DNA of 34,298 bases from Nitrococcus mobilis (GCA_024102725.1 JAGFJL010000112.1:1-34298), one strand, 5' to 3'. Positions 8,344 to 17,258 are shown, numbered from the stretch's first letter. Numbers and translations: made by a program. Notes: generated from the sequence alone by a model not told the origin.

Positions 8344-9276
8344 TCATCGGCAAGGGGATTGCTGCAAGTGAGCGGTTCTATTTAATTTTTTCTTGAGCCG
8401 CACGCAAATAAACCTCAGCGAAGCTGGTCTTAGCCAGAAGAGTGCCATGATAAAGGAGGTGGGGATGTTTTTGAGTTTTCTTTTCCATGAGTAGTCTTCT
8501 TTTATGGAGTGGATAAATAATCTGAAATAAGCAAGTGATTTTCTATCTGATGCGATTAATTTTGGTATTTTTAAAAGCGTCAATGTCCTCGCATCGACTT
8601 GTTCTTTGATGGGGCGCAACGACCAGATTCCGCCTGGATGAACCCGGCGCACCCCCATGTTTTCTTTGGAAAGGTAGCCTTCGCCAAAGTTCGAAAGAAA
8701 AGAGAGTAGAATACGATCACCATTAATCAGACTGTGGGAAGGGAAATTTCCATAGTTTCTGAAAAGAAGAGAAAGCGTCGGGACACCAAGGTGCCCAAAA
8801 GCTATTTCCTCCGGTGTAAGGTGCTTGTCTTCGAAGATATTGAATTGGCTTTCCTGCAATATTGTTCCGTTCGCGTCGATTTGCTTGACGGCATGTCCAC
8901 AAAACGCCATTGTTGGATTTTTTTCTAGAAAGTCGGCTTGTTTTTGCAATTTATGCGGATCGGTCCAATAATCGTCGCCTTCACAAAAAGCGATGTATTC
9001 ACCCTGAGCCCGCTCGAAATTAAGCAGCATTGGTCGCCTCCCCTTGGAGAATTGGTTCTCCGATTGATAAATCACCTTGATGACATCGGGGTGTTCCAGT
9101 TCGTACCTACGAATAATTTCTGCTGTTCGATCGATAGACGCATCATCGTGAATTAATATCTCAATGGGAAACGAGGTCAGCTGCATCAAAAACCCATCAA
9201 TCGCTTGCGCGATGTAATTCTCATGGTTGTAAGTGGTGCAACAAATACTTAACAGCGGTTTTGTGCTTTCGCTCAT
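8344..9276 (-). CDS. GT2 family glycosyltransferase (AT-rich)
   Basis: 310 residues. The GT-A start is LLSICCTTYNHENYIAQAID, followed by ILIHDDASIDRTAEII and the metal-binding CEGDDYWTDPHKLQ, so it is a family 2 transferase of the type that decorates or builds O-antigen and capsule units. The C-terminal third has basic, amphipathic segments (KRKLKNIPTSFIMALFWLRP) that may contact the membrane. The ATG at 9276 overlaps the flippase stop by four bases, so the two genes are translationally coupled. Base composition is clearly more AT-rich than the surrounding window, shared with the flippase, which points to acquisition as a pair. Donor and acceptor are unknown. Confidence 0.9.
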   Translation of the reverse strand: MSESTKPLLSICCTTYNHENYIAQAIDGFLMQLTSFPIEILIHDDASIDRTAEIIRRYELEHPDVIKVIYQSENQFSKGRRPMLLNFERAQGEYIAFCEGDDYWTDPHKLQKQADFLEKNPTMAFCGHAVKQIDANGTILQESQFNIFEDKHLTPEEIAFGHLGVPTLSLLFRNYGNFPSHSLINGDRILLSFLSNFGEGYLSKENMGVRRVHPGGIWSLRPIKEQVDARTLTLLKIPKLIASDRKSLAYFRLFIHSIKEDYSWKRKLKNIPTSFIMALFWLRPASLRFICVRLKKKLNRTAHLQQSPCR

Positions 9277-10718
9277 GTATTAATCCTCCCTAGTCTTTCT
9301 CGATAGAGCGCCATGGCGAGCTGAAGCGCATTAAGTCTGAAAAGGTGGGCGCCAAGCAGATAGCTAGTTAGTGCGATTCCACTAAATACGAGTAATTGTA
9401 ACAGCGTGGCGAAAACTGAAAGCTCGATGGCTCCATAAATTACTCCTGCTATAAAAACGCTAAGGAAAAGCCCTGGAAGGATATCTGCAAGCTGCTCTCG
9501 AACTGAATAATTGATAAGTTTCACCGAGTAATAACTGTTTGGGATATAGGATAATATCGATGCGGCGATCTGGCCGATAAGGATGCCTATGACACCATGG
9601 GGTAGGCTGATCAGCAAGATTAGGAAGGTTATCAATTTCTTGATAATCGAAATGTAAAGGAAAAGATCGGAACGTCCCTTGATTTTCAAAATATTGAGAT
9701 TGATGGAATGCAGAGGATAAAGCAATGCAGCTATACACATGAGCTGCAAATAGACCGCAGCGGGGAGCCATGTGTCTGGAAGAACGACATGAAATAATGG
9801 TTCGGCTAAGGCTGCGAGGAAAAGCATTGCCGGGAAAAGTAGGAAGGTGGTTACCTGGATTACGTTTCGCAAAGCTGTCTTAAGTCGAGCATCTTTATCT
9901 TGAATAGTCGCAAGGGCTGGGTAGGTGACCGTCATAATAGAGAGCACAAGTTGATTAATAATTAAGTCTTTTATTTTTTCAGCAAAAAAATAGAAACCTG
10001 CAACAGGTGCCGAAAAAAGTTTTGCAATCACTACTATGTAAAGATTTTTAAAAACGATATTGAGCAAATCTGACAGGAACAGTTTATAACCGAAACCGAG
10101 CATGCTGGATAGCGACTGTTGGCTAAATTCTAGAGTTGGCTGCCATAAACGCATGGCCCACAGGATGAGCGTCGTCAGCGCTGAAACCATAAGGGTCTGC
10201 GCAACCAAAGCCCAAACGCCGAAGCCGAAATAGGCTAAGCTTATCGCTATAAACCCTGAAGCGATGGTTGCGGGTACCGTAGCCTTTAGTTGTGTTTTGA
10301 AATTAAGGCTGCGGCTGAGATTGGCTATTTGAACCACTTGGAAGCTAGTTATTGGAATGGAAACTCCAACGGCTCGGATTAAGTCGGTCAATCGTGGTTC
10401 ATTGTAGAATGCCGCAACAGCGGGCGCGATTATAAAAAGTAATCCGTAGGACAGAAGCCCCAAAAATATATTGGCATAAAATGCGGCATTGAAATCTTTT
10501 TGTAAAGCGTCCTTCTTACGTATCAATGCTTGCTTGAAGCCCGATTCCATCAAGCTGCCCGCAACCGTGATGAAAACACTTAGCATCGCCATGAGACCAA
10601 AATCGGCGGGAACGAGGAAATGGGCTAGAATAAGCGTGACCAAAATTCCAATGCCGCGCTGGCTTAATTGCTGCAAGAAATTCCAAAGAACGCCTGTGGC
10701 GGTTTTCTGGCGGAGCAT
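9273..10718 (-). CDS. Wzx-type polysaccharide flippase (MOP superfamily)
   Basis: 481 residues with about a dozen hydrophobic segments spread along the whole length, opening MLRQKTATGVLWNFLQQLSQ and then GIGILVTLILAHFLVPADFG, which is the standard N-terminus of the WzxC/RfbX-like group. It should move undecaprenyl-linked repeat units across the inner membrane, working with the Wzc-like co-polymerase in this window. The expected polymerase (Wzy) is not in the window. The ATG at 10718 lies two bases beyond the end of the transposase remnant frame, and the ribosome site is weak. The gene is AT-rich and carries many AT-ending codons, unlike its neighbours. Confidence 0.92.
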   Translation of the reverse strand: MLRQKTATGVLWNFLQQLSQRGIGILVTLILAHFLVPADFGLMAMLSVFITVAGSLMESGFKQALIRKKDALQKDFNAAFYANIFLGLLSYGLLFIIAPAVAAFYNEPRLTDLIRAVGVSIPITSFQVVQIANLSRSLNFKTQLKATVPATIASGFIAISLAYFGFGVWALVAQTLMVSALTTLILWAMRLWQPTLEFSQQSLSSMLGFGYKLFLSDLLNIVFKNLYIVVIAKLFSAPVAGFYFFAEKIKDLIINQLVLSIMTVTYPALATIQDKDARLKTALRNVIQVTTFLLFPAMLFLAALAEPLFHVVLPDTWLPAAVYLQLMCIAALLYPLHSINLNILKIKGRSDLFLYISIIKKLITFLILLISLPHGVIGILIGQIAASILSYIPNSYYSVKLINYSVREQLADILPGLFLSVFIAGVIYGAIELSVFATLLQLLVFSGIALTSYLLGAHLFRLNALQLAMALYRERLGRINT

Positions 10719-10719
10719 A

Positions 10720-11141
10720 CTATCTAGCTGTCGGCTCTCGAATGACTGTGTCGTTTTCGGTTGAACGGATCGGGCGTTTAGCGTACCAGTTTTTCATGGT
10801 CTTCACCGGGCACTTGTGCCCGAGAGACTTCTGAGTAAGGCGGTGGCTGTGGGGCTGGCTGTAGCCTTCGGCACTGTCGAAGGGGGGCGGGGATCAGGGT
10901 CGCGCTGATATGCTCGTTGTAGTGCTCGACCAGGCCGTTGGCCAGCAAGGAGCCTGCTCGGCCGGTGGCTGCGGTGCTCGCAGCCGATGCAGCACCGAGC
11001 ACCGCAGCCACCGGCGGGTGGTAGTAGCCTGCGAGACGCCGAATTTCTGCGCAAGCGGCCGCACAGGCTCGTTGAGCGTGGGACAGCCGCCCGACGGCTG
11101 GGGGTGGTGGTCGTGGCGCTCTTGCGCAGGCGGATGTCCAT
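10720..11141 (-). pseudogene. IS481-type transposase remnant, frameshifted and internally deleted
   Basis: Pieces of one transposase appear in three minus-strand frames. An ATG at 11141 gives MDIRLRKSATTTTPSRR. A shifted frame then gives the helix-turn-helix EPVRPLAQKFGVSQATTTRRW. After a large deletion comes NGLVEHYNEHISATL, and another shift leads into RLTQKSLGHKCPVKTMKNW, the usual C-terminal end of these proteins. The catalytic core with the DDE residues is missing, so it is inactive. The final frame stops at 10720, just before the flippase ATG. A 20-base inverted repeat marks the deletion site. The remnant separates the minus-strand and plus-strand halves of the polysaccharide locus. Terminal inverted repeats of the IS were not found. 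Confidence 0.75.
10961..11015. repeat. Perfect 20-base inverted repeat inside the transposase remnant
   Basis: Arms at 10961-10980 and 10996-11015 are exact reverse complements, separated by 15 bases. They sit where the transposase frame jumps from the helix-turn-helix to the C-terminal part, so the inverted copy probably arose with the deletion by template switching. Confidence 0.85.
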
Positions 11142-11373
11142 GGAGGGGTGTCTGCTCTGCCAATAAAATCTCGCATCACCGCGCGATCGACAACCGGCGC
11201 ATGCCAGGAGCGATCGATGCAATCGGCAACGGTCTGGCAGTACATGCCGAGCGTGTCTGGAACTCAAATCCAAACCCAGCCTGCTGAGGGTGAGGGGGGT
11301 AACTCACATCTTGTGATTGTAAACTGTTGTGCTGTTCGTGCTATGGTTTCTGCCTGCCACGGAGGGGATGGGC

Positions 11374-12066
11374 ATGAGATTCAAAAGCGCCTTAGTGAAC
11401 ATCGGACTGGAACTGAGGCACTTCGCCGCGATCCGTTTTGGCAATAATGTCAGCCGTCGGGTTTTCTGCATCGGACCAAACAAGTCCGGTACGACATCTC
11501 TTGGGGCATTTTTAGCTAGTGCCGGGTTTCGAGTTGCCCCGCAATCCAAAGGTGAGATGCTGTTGCATGATTGGGCGCGAGGTGACTTTCGACGACTGAT
11601 CAAGTTATGCAGACAATATGAGGCTTTTCAGGACGTACCGTTTAGCTATCCAAACACCTATCGTGCACTATTCGAGGCCTTTCCGGACACAAAGTTCATT
11701 TTAACCAAGCGCAATAGTGCAGAGGAATGGTATCAATCCGTCATTCGCTTTCACGCAAAGATCGTCGGCAAAGGAAGGGTGCCCACTGCGGACGACCTTA
11801 AAGCCTTTCCTTACCGTTATGTCGGCTGGTTGTGGGATGCGCAGCGTCTTAGATACGGAATTGACGAACAGACGCTCTACGACCCAGAGATTTACAAAGC
11901 GGCCTATCGAACGCATTTGAAGGAAGCCGTCGCTTATTTTTCCGATAAGCCCGGTCACCTTTTGGAGGTGAACCTGTCCGATCCGCAGGCATCTGAGAAA
12001 ATTCTAGAGTTTCTAGAACTTACGGATCTCAGCCTGCAGATGCCTCATCTCAATCAAACTGGATAG
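11374..12066 (+). CDS. Sulfotransferase-family protein (second of three)
   Basis: About 230 residues. The phosphosulfate loop is VFCIGPNKSGTTSLGAFL near residue 30, and FILTKRNSAEEWYQSVIRFH fits the region that contacts the 3'-phosphate of PAPS. The sequence differs strongly from the other two sulfotransferases in the window and looks like the short PNKSGTT-type branch. The open frame starts at 11329, but GGAGG at 11361-11365 lies eight bases before the ATG at 11374, which I chose; the ATG at 11368 is too close to it. It is the first plus-strand gene after the transposase remnant. Transfer of sulfate to a sugar of the surface glycan is the likely job; the acceptor is unknown. Confidence 0.82.
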   Translation: MRFKSALVNIGLELRHFAAIRFGNNVSRRVFCIGPNKSGTTSLGAFLASAGFRVAPQSKGEMLLHDWARGDFRRLIKLCRQYEAFQDVPFSYPNTYRALFEAFPDTKFILTKRNSAEEWYQSVIRFHAKIVGKGRVPTADDLKAFPYRYVGWLWDAQRLRYGIDEQTLYDPEIYKAAYRTHLKEAVAYFSDKPGHLLEVNLSDPQASEKILEFLELTDLSLQMPHLNQTG

Positions 12067-12247
12067 CCTATTAAGGGGAATTAATGTGTCAAATCGGGTG
12101 TATGGATGTCCGGCCGTGTCCCTGTCCGATTGAATGGCTACCTGTTCCTCGTTGCGGAACTAGCCGTCGTTCACCCCCAGCTCCGGCGGCTTCTGGAGGC
12201 CAGCGCTTCGAGAAGGCCGTGTTCGAACCAGGCGGTATGCATAGATC

Positions 12248-13345
12248 ATGATCCCCGTCACCAAGCCGTACCTGCCTAGCCGCGAAAAACTCGACCGGTA
12301 CCTGGACGGCATTTACGAGCGTCAGCGGCTGACCAATAAAGGGCCGTTGGTGCAAGAACTCACCCGGCGCCTGGAGGACTACCTGGGCGTGCGGAACCTG
12401 CTGCTGGTCAGCAACGGTACGCTTGCGTTGCAGATCGCCTATCGGGCCCTTGGAGTAACGGGCCGTGCGGTTGGCGAGCGGGCGGAAGCCATCACGACGC
12501 CGTTCAGCTTCATCGCTACCGCCAGCTCCCTGAAGTGGGAAGGGATCGAACCGGTCTTCGCCGACATCGATCCGGGTACCTGGTGCCTCGATCCCGCCCA
12601 GGTTGGCCCAGCCGTTACATCATCTACCCGTGCGATCGTGCCGGTGCACGTCTTCGGTAATGCCTGCGATGTCGAAGTTCTCGACGACATTGCGCAGCGG
12701 AACGGGCTCAAGGTGATCTACGACGGCGCTCATGCCTTCGGCGTGGCGTACAAAGGCGCAAGCTTGCTGGCACGCGGCGATGCAACCACGCTCAGCTTCC
12801 ACGCCACAAAGCTGTTTCACACCCTGGAGGGTGGAGCGATCGTCTTCAAAGACGAAGAGCACCTGGAACGCGCTAAGCGCTTGATCAACTTCGGCATCAC
12901 CGGGCCGGAGACGATCGAAGGGCTGGGCATCAACGCGAAGATGAACGAGTTCCAAGCCGCTATGGGGCTTTGCGTGCTCGACGAGATGGCGGTCAACCTT
13001 CAGGCTCGGGCGGCGATCTGGCAAGCCTACGAGTCGGCTTTGCAGGGGCGCTGTCAGCTACAGCTCCGCAATCCCAATGCCAGCAACAACTACGCTTATG
13101 CCCCCGTGCTGCTGAGCTCGGAGACCGACGTCGGGATTACCATGGCGGCGCTGAGGGAGGTCGGGGTCTATCCTCGGCGCTATTTTTATCCCTCGCTGGA
13201 CTCGGTGGACTACTTCGGAACCGAGGCTCATAACCGGCACTCGAACGACGTCGCCAGACGCATCATTTGCCTACCGATATACGTTGGTTTGACGGATAGG
13301 GACGTTGCAAAGATCGTGAGCGTCGTAGAGCGGGTGGCTGCGTGA
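12248..13345 (+). CDS. DegT/DnrJ/EryC1/StrS-type sugar aminotransferase
   Basis: 365 residues of a PLP-dependent fold-type I aminotransferase that makes amino sugars from nucleotide-linked keto sugars. Landmarks are LLLVSNGTLALQIAYRALG, ITTPFSFIATASSLKWEGI, VPVHVFGNACDVE, the cofactor Asp159 in VIYDGAHAFG, and the Schiff-base Lys188 in TLSFHATKLFHTLEGGA. The C-terminus contains YPRRYFYPSLDS, which helps place the sugar nucleotide. Its stop overlaps the GTG start of the WbqC-like gene (GTGA), so the two are co-translated. It probably supplies an amino sugar for the repeat unit. Which sugar cannot be read from sequence, and no dedicated dehydratase partner is visible nearby. Confidence 0.92.
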   Translation: MIPVTKPYLPSREKLDRYLDGIYERQRLTNKGPLVQELTRRLEDYLGVRNLLLVSNGTLALQIAYRALGVTGRAVGERAEAITTPFSFIATASSLKWEGIEPVFADIDPGTWCLDPAQVGPAVTSSTRAIVPVHVFGNACDVEVLDDIAQRNGLKVIYDGAHAFGVAYKGASLLARGDATTLSFHATKLFHTLEGGAIVFKDEEHLERAKRLINFGITGPETIEGLGINAKMNEFQAAMGLCVLDEMAVNLQARAAIWQAYESALQGRCQLQLRNPNASNNYAYAPVLLSSETDVGITMAALREVGVYPRRYFYPSLDSVDYFGTEAHNRHSNDVARRIICLPIYVGLTDRDVAKIVSVVERVAA

Positions 13346-14031
13346 GGGTCGCCATCATGCAGCCCTACCTTTTCCCGTACCTGGGCTACTATCAGCTGGT
13401 GCACAGCTGCGATCGGTTCGTGTTATACGACGACGTCACCTTCATCAAGCAAGGTTATATAAACAGAAACAGCATCTTGGCCAACGGCCGGGCGTTGCGC
13501 TTCACCCTTCCCGTGCCCGGTGCTTCGTCCAACAAGCGCATCGGGGATCTACGCTTCTCCGAGCAAACCGGTAAGGTGATCAAGACCATCCAGCAGGCCT
13601 ACTCGAAGGCCCCGTTCTTCGACGCCGTCTACCCGCTCGTGGAGCGGGTTATCGAGTACGCGAATCGCGACATCGCCGCCCTGTGCGGGAGAGGGATAAG
13701 CGAGGTATTCGAGTACCTCGGTCTGCACAAAGAGATCCTCCGCTCGAGCGAACTCGATTACGACCGGAGCGCTTCTGCGGAGCACAAGATCATTCAGATC
13801 TGTCGTGCCCTGGGCTCCAGGAGCTACATCAACAGCATAGGTGGTAAGAAGCTGTATACTAAGGCGTTTTTCGCCGCCCAGGGCTGTGAGCTCTCCTTCA
13901 TCCAAATGAAGGCCGTCGAATACGACCAGGACACGCCCGATTTCGTACCGAACCTCTCCATCATCGATGTCTTGATGCGTTGTTCGAAGGACGAGATCAG
14001 GGAGCTGCTAAACTCGTACGTGCTGGTATAG
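13342..14031 (+). CDS. WbqC-like family protein
   Basis: 229 residues starting at GTG 13342, which overlaps the aminotransferase stop. The N-terminus VRVAIMQPYLFPYLGYYQLV, the FVLYDDVTFIKQGYINRN block and YINSIGGKKLY are characteristic of the WbqC-like family found in O-antigen and sugar-modification clusters. The biochemical role of the family is not firmly established; an acyl- or aminoacyl-type transfer to an amino sugar has been suggested from gene context, so partnership with the upstream aminotransferase is reasonable. The third sulfotransferase starts three bases after the stop, making a tight three-gene unit. Confidence 0.88.
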   Translation: MRVAIMQPYLFPYLGYYQLVHSCDRFVLYDDVTFIKQGYINRNSILANGRALRFTLPVPGASSNKRIGDLRFSEQTGKVIKTIQQAYSKAPFFDAVYPLVERVIEYANRDIAALCGRGISEVFEYLGLHKEILRSSELDYDRSASAEHKIIQICRALGSRSYINSIGGKKLYTKAFFAAQGCELSFIQMKAVEYDQDTPDFVPNLSIIDVLMRCSKDEIRELLNSYVLV

Positions 14032-14034
14032 CTG

Positions 14035-15090
14035 ATGGAAGACTTAACGAAGCGCTCCGCCGGATTCAGCCGCAACGCTACCCTCGAGCAGCTCCTCGGC
14101 GAGCTGAACAGTCTACTCGGGCCTGCCAATCAAGCGCTGGTGTCCGATGCTCAAGAGCGGTTCTCCAAAGTCTTCGTCATGGGGCCGCTGCGCTCCGGAA
14201 CGACACTGTTTACCCAGTGGCTCGCCGCGACGGGCCTGACCGCGTACCCGACCAATCTGCTCTCGAGGTTCTACGGCGCGCCGCTTATCGGCGCGAAGAT
14301 CCAGCAGCTACTGACCGATCCTCGCTACAATTTCCGCAACGAGATCCTGGATTTCAACTCGGTGATCGATTTCTCCTCCGAAAACGGCAAGACCAAGGGC
14401 GCCCTGGCGCCTAACGAGTTCTGGTATTTCTGGCGGCGCTTCCTGCCGTTTCGCGACCTGGACTATCTCCCCGACGACGAACTTCGGGCGCGCGCAGACT
14501 TGGCGGGCCTGCGGGATGAGCTCAATGCACTGGCCAACATCTTCGAAAAACCTTTCTTGTTGAAAGCGATGATCATGAACCAGAACATTCCCGCGCTCGA
14601 CTCGTTGTTCGACAAGGCGCTGTTCGTCTGGGTCAGGCGCGATCCCATCTTCAACATACAATCGGTGCTGGCGGCACGAAAGCGCCAGTACGGTGACATC
14701 CGCACCTGGTATTCCTTCAAGATCAAAGAGTATCCGCGGCTCGAAGGGCTCGACCCGCTCGAGTCCGTGGCGGGACAGATTCACGCGATTAACCACTCCG
14801 TCCAAAACGCGCTGGAGTCGGTCTCGGAGCACCACAAGCTTGTGGTGCAGTACGAGGACTTCTGCCGTGATCCGTCGGCCTACTATGCGAAGATCGTCGC
14901 CCGCCTTCGCGAGCAACACGGGCTACAGCCGGGACGGTATGAGTACACCGGTGAACCGCAGTTCAAAAACACCAACCGCTGGTGGCTCGAGGAGTATACC
15001 CAGCAGCAGGCGGAGCAGGCCTATGCAACGGTCTCGGTAGACCGAGGGGCCATCTGGGGGACGGAATGTTCGGCTGCCCGCCGCCCATGA
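14035..15090 (+). CDS. Sulfotransferase (third of three)
   Basis: 351 residues. The phosphosulfate loop VFVMGPLRSGTTLFTQWLAA is at about residue 45, after a leader that lacks hydrophobic character, and ALFVWVRRDPIFNIQSVLAA matches the 3'-phosphate-binding segment. YSFKIKEYPRLEGLDPLESV and the VVQYEDFCRDP block near the C-terminus are also typical of this fold. It follows the WbqC-like gene by three bases and ends the plus-strand glycan group, converging on the SDR gene with 12 bases between stops. It likely sulfates the product of the aminotransferase/WbqC pathway or the finished repeat unit; the acceptor is unknown. Confidence 0.88.
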   Translation: MEDLTKRSAGFSRNATLEQLLGELNSLLGPANQALVSDAQERFSKVFVMGPLRSGTTLFTQWLAATGLTAYPTNLLSRFYGAPLIGAKIQQLLTDPRYNFRNEILDFNSVIDFSSENGKTKGALAPNEFWYFWRRFLPFRDLDYLPDDELRARADLAGLRDELNALANIFEKPFLLKAMIMNQNIPALDSLFDKALFVWVRRDPIFNIQSVLAARKRQYGDIRTWYSFKIKEYPRLEGLDPLESVAGQIHAINHSVQNALESVSEHHKLVVQYEDFCRDPSAYYAKIVARLREQHGLQPGRYEYTGEPQFKNTNRWWLEEYTQQQAEQAYATVSVDRGAIWGTECSAARRP

Positions 15091-15102
15091 CCGCTCCTCC
15101 GG

Positions 15103-15966
15103 TCAGCGCCGCTCCCGCGCGGTGCCACGTAGCAAAAAGGCATCCAGTGCGCGTGTCGGAAGCACCCGGCGCAGCATGCTCAAGAGATGGCTGGGCCAGG
15201 TGATGCAGTAACGCGGCTTCGGCCGTGGGCTCTCCAGGGCATGCATGAGCCTGCGCAGCACTGCTTGCGGGTCTTGCGTGAAAGGATCATCGGTGGAGCT
15301 CGAAAGGCGTCGTTCCAAGGCATGGTAAGTCTTCCGATGGGCACTGTGCTCACGGTCGATGTGGCGCTGGAACATCAGCAAAGCATTGGCACGGAAACGG
15401 CTGCGCACGGGTCCGGTCTCCAGCAGGCAGACTTGTATGCCGGTGCCCATCAGCTCCTGACGCAGCGTATCGGTTAGGCCCTCGAGCGCGAACTTGCTGG
15501 CGTTGTAGGCTCCTCGGTAGGGAAGTGCGACCAGCCCCAGCACCGAGCTGTGCTGAATGATCCGGCCATGACCCTGGCGGCGCATAACCGGGAGCACGGC
15601 GCAGGTAAGCTCGTGGGCTCCGAACAGATTGGTCTCGAATTGTGCGCGCAGGACCGCGCGGCTCAAGTCCTCCACGGCGCCCGGCTGGCCATAGCCGGCG
15701 TTGTTGAACAGGGCGTTCAAGCCACCGCCGGTGCGCTCGAGCACGCTGGCGACGGCACTTTGAATCGAGTCCGAATCGGTGACATCGAGTGGCAGACTCT
15801 CCAGTCCCTCCCGGCTCAGTCGCTCGACGTCCTGCATTCGCCGGGCTGTGGCAAAGACCCGCCAAGCGCGCTTGTGCAGCCCTCTGGCGATTTCCAGACC
15901 GATGCCGCTCGAGCAGCCGGTGATCAGAATCGAGCGTTTGTCGCCGCTGTTATTGGTGTGCTTCAT
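15103..15966 (-). CDS. Short-chain dehydrogenase/reductase (SDR)
   Basis: 287 residues with the classical SDR layout: cofactor loop ILITGCSSGIGLEIARGL at residues 13-30, LPLDVTDSDSIQSA, NNAGYGQPGAVEDL, the catalytic Ser in IIQHSSVLGLVALP, and YNASKFALEGLTDTLRQEL with the catalytic Tyr and Lys. An Arg just after the glycine loop (FATARRMQDV) suggests NADP(H) preference. The C-terminal 80 residues are basic and helical, as in the retinol-dehydrogenase-like branch. It faces the sulfotransferase gene and is transcribed away from the DUF1614 gene's side only by 90 bases. The substrate cannot be deduced; a role in the glycan locus is not implied. Confidence 0.88.
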   Translation of the reverse strand: MKHTNNSGDKRSILITGCSSGIGLEIARGLHKRAWRVFATARRMQDVERLSREGLESLPLDVTDSDSIQSAVASVLERTGGGLNALFNNAGYGQPGAVEDLSRAVLRAQFETNLFGAHELTCAVLPVMRRQGHGRIIQHSSVLGLVALPYRGAYNASKFALEGLTDTLRQELMGTGIQVCLLETGPVRSRFRANALLMFQRHIDREHSAHRKTYHALERRLSSSTDDPFTQDPQAVLRRLMHALESPRPKPRYCITWPSHLLSMLRRVLPTRALDAFLLRGTARERR

Positions 15967-16056
15967 GGCCGGGCGGGTGCTCTATTTGCTGCCGAGTTTA
16001 GGTAACGCCGGCCGTCGGGCCGGAGAATCACTCGAGTATGCGTCGCGTACGGCGAT

Positions 16057-16728
16057 TCAGGCGAGTAGGACCGCGACGATCCCGGTGATGAAAATGCCGT
16101 CGAAAGTGCCGGCTCCTCCTATCGAGGCAAGGGGGGCTCCGAGCGCGCGTATGTCTTTGAGGCGGAGCAGATCGGCTCCTATCAAGACGCCGATGGTACC
16201 GCAGATGTAGGCCAGCGGTGCACTTTGTTGCGGCAACAGGATGATGGCCACCAGCGCGGCCGTAATGGGAGCGACAAAAATCGGCATACCGATACCCAGC
16301 CGCGGGATAGGCCGGCTGACGAGATAGCAGACCGTGGCGACGAGGCCGGTGGCGAGTATGACCTGGGCGAGCGGCAACGGATTATGGCTCAGCAGGAACA
16401 CCGAGAAGGCGACGGGGATGAGTCCGCCGCCGACATTCAGTGCCACCACGATCTGGCCGGGTCGGCTTCGCAGCAGCGGGGTGAGCCAGGAGGGCGGGTG
16501 TTGCCACTGTGGGTCGGTGCATGGCCCGGCCGCCATGCTGAACAGCGGCAGGTTGATCCCGCTGCCGAGCAACGAGCTGATCAGCAGCAGCATCGCCGAG
16601 TCCGACGAGAGCCCCAGCTTATCGAATGCAATGCTCAGCAGCCCTACTTGGATGAGCGCGAAGAGCATTGCAAACGCCATTGTTGCGAGGATCAGTCGAA
16701 AGGGGAACACTTGCGTCCTGCTATCCAA
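16057..16728 (-). CDS. DUF1614 family membrane protein
   Basis: 223 residues with about six hydrophobic segments. The C-terminal block IGADLLRLKDIRALGAPLAS followed by IGGAGTFDGIFITGIVAVLL is the family hallmark, and PIFVAPITAALVAIILLP precedes it. The function of DUF1614 is unknown. The gene lies on the minus strand between the SDR and the fmdB-aspS unit, without coupling to either. The glycine-rich C-terminal loop with an acidic residue between membrane segments suggests transport or enzymatic activity in the inner membrane, but this is inference only. Confidence 0.85.
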   Translation of the reverse strand: MDSRTQVFPFRLILATMAFAMLFALIQVGLLSIAFDKLGLSSDSAMLLLISSLLGSGINLPLFSMAAGPCTDPQWQHPPSWLTPLLRSRPGQIVVALNVGGGLIPVAFSVFLLSHNPLPLAQVILATGLVATVCYLVSRPIPRLGIGMPIFVAPITAALVAIILLPQQSAPLAYICGTIGVLIGADLLRLKDIRALGAPLASIGGAGTFDGIFITGIVAVLLA

Positions 16729-16835
16729 ACGGTGCTTGGTACGGTGTGGTGGCCGCCGGGTTAGGAATCAAGCCAGGTTTTTGCTGTGACGGCACGCATA
16801 TCGCGCACCGTGGAAGTTGGGTATTATCGAGCTTC

Positions 16836-16870
16836 GGCCACTTGCAGTGGCCCTGCTCGGACCCTATATA
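16836..16870 (+). promoter_or_regulatory. Candidate promoter with hairpin upstream of fmdB-like gene
   Basis: TTGCAG at 16842-16847 and TATATA at 16865-16870 are separated by 17 bases and lie about 35 bases before the fmdB-like ATG. A perfect 7-bp stem with a TGC loop (16836-16852) overlaps the -35 box and could be an operator or chance. The -35 match to consensus is weak. Confidence 0.35.
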
Positions 16871-16904
16871 GCGATCCGGTGAATTCAGCCTAAGGTAACC
16901 AACG

Positions 16905-17258
16905 ATGCCGATCTACGAGTATATGTGTAATGCCTGCGGCCATGAAATGGAGACTTTGCAGGCGATCAGCGAAGCGCCTTTGCGGGACTGTCCGGAGTGC
17001 GGGCAAGCCGAGCTGCGCAAGCTGATCTCCGCCCCGATATTCCGCCTCAAAGGCGGAGGCTGGTATGAGACGGATTTCAAGACCAATAACAAGCGCAACC
17101 TGGCAGGCGATGCGGCCGCCGAGAGCAAATCCTCCGAAACAAAGGTCTCGGAAAGCAAGTCGGCCGCGGGTAAATCGGCTGAAGGAAAATCGGTAAAGAG
17201 TAACAAGGATTCAGGCGGCAAGCCGGAAAGCTCGACCAGGGCTTCCTCGGAAGCCTGA
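16905..17258 (+). CDS. FmdB-family zinc ribbon protein
   Basis: 117 residues. The first 60 form the family zinc ribbon, [19 protein letters not shown], with the second metal pair in [19 protein letters not shown] and the closing [13 protein letters not shown]. The remaining half is a low-complexity Ser/Lys/Glu/Gly-rich tail (repeats of the ESKS and GKS type) that should be disordered. The ribosome site is AAGG about nine bases upstream. Members of this family are often found just before aspS in proteobacteria, as here. They are small zinc-binding proteins of uncertain function, sometimes proposed as regulators. Confidence 0.9.
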   Translation: MPIYEYMCNACGHEMETLQAISEAPLRDCPECGQAELRKLISAPIFRLKGGGWYETDFKTNNKRNLAGDAAAESKSSETKVSESKSAAGKSAEGKSVKSNKDSGGKPESSTRASSEA

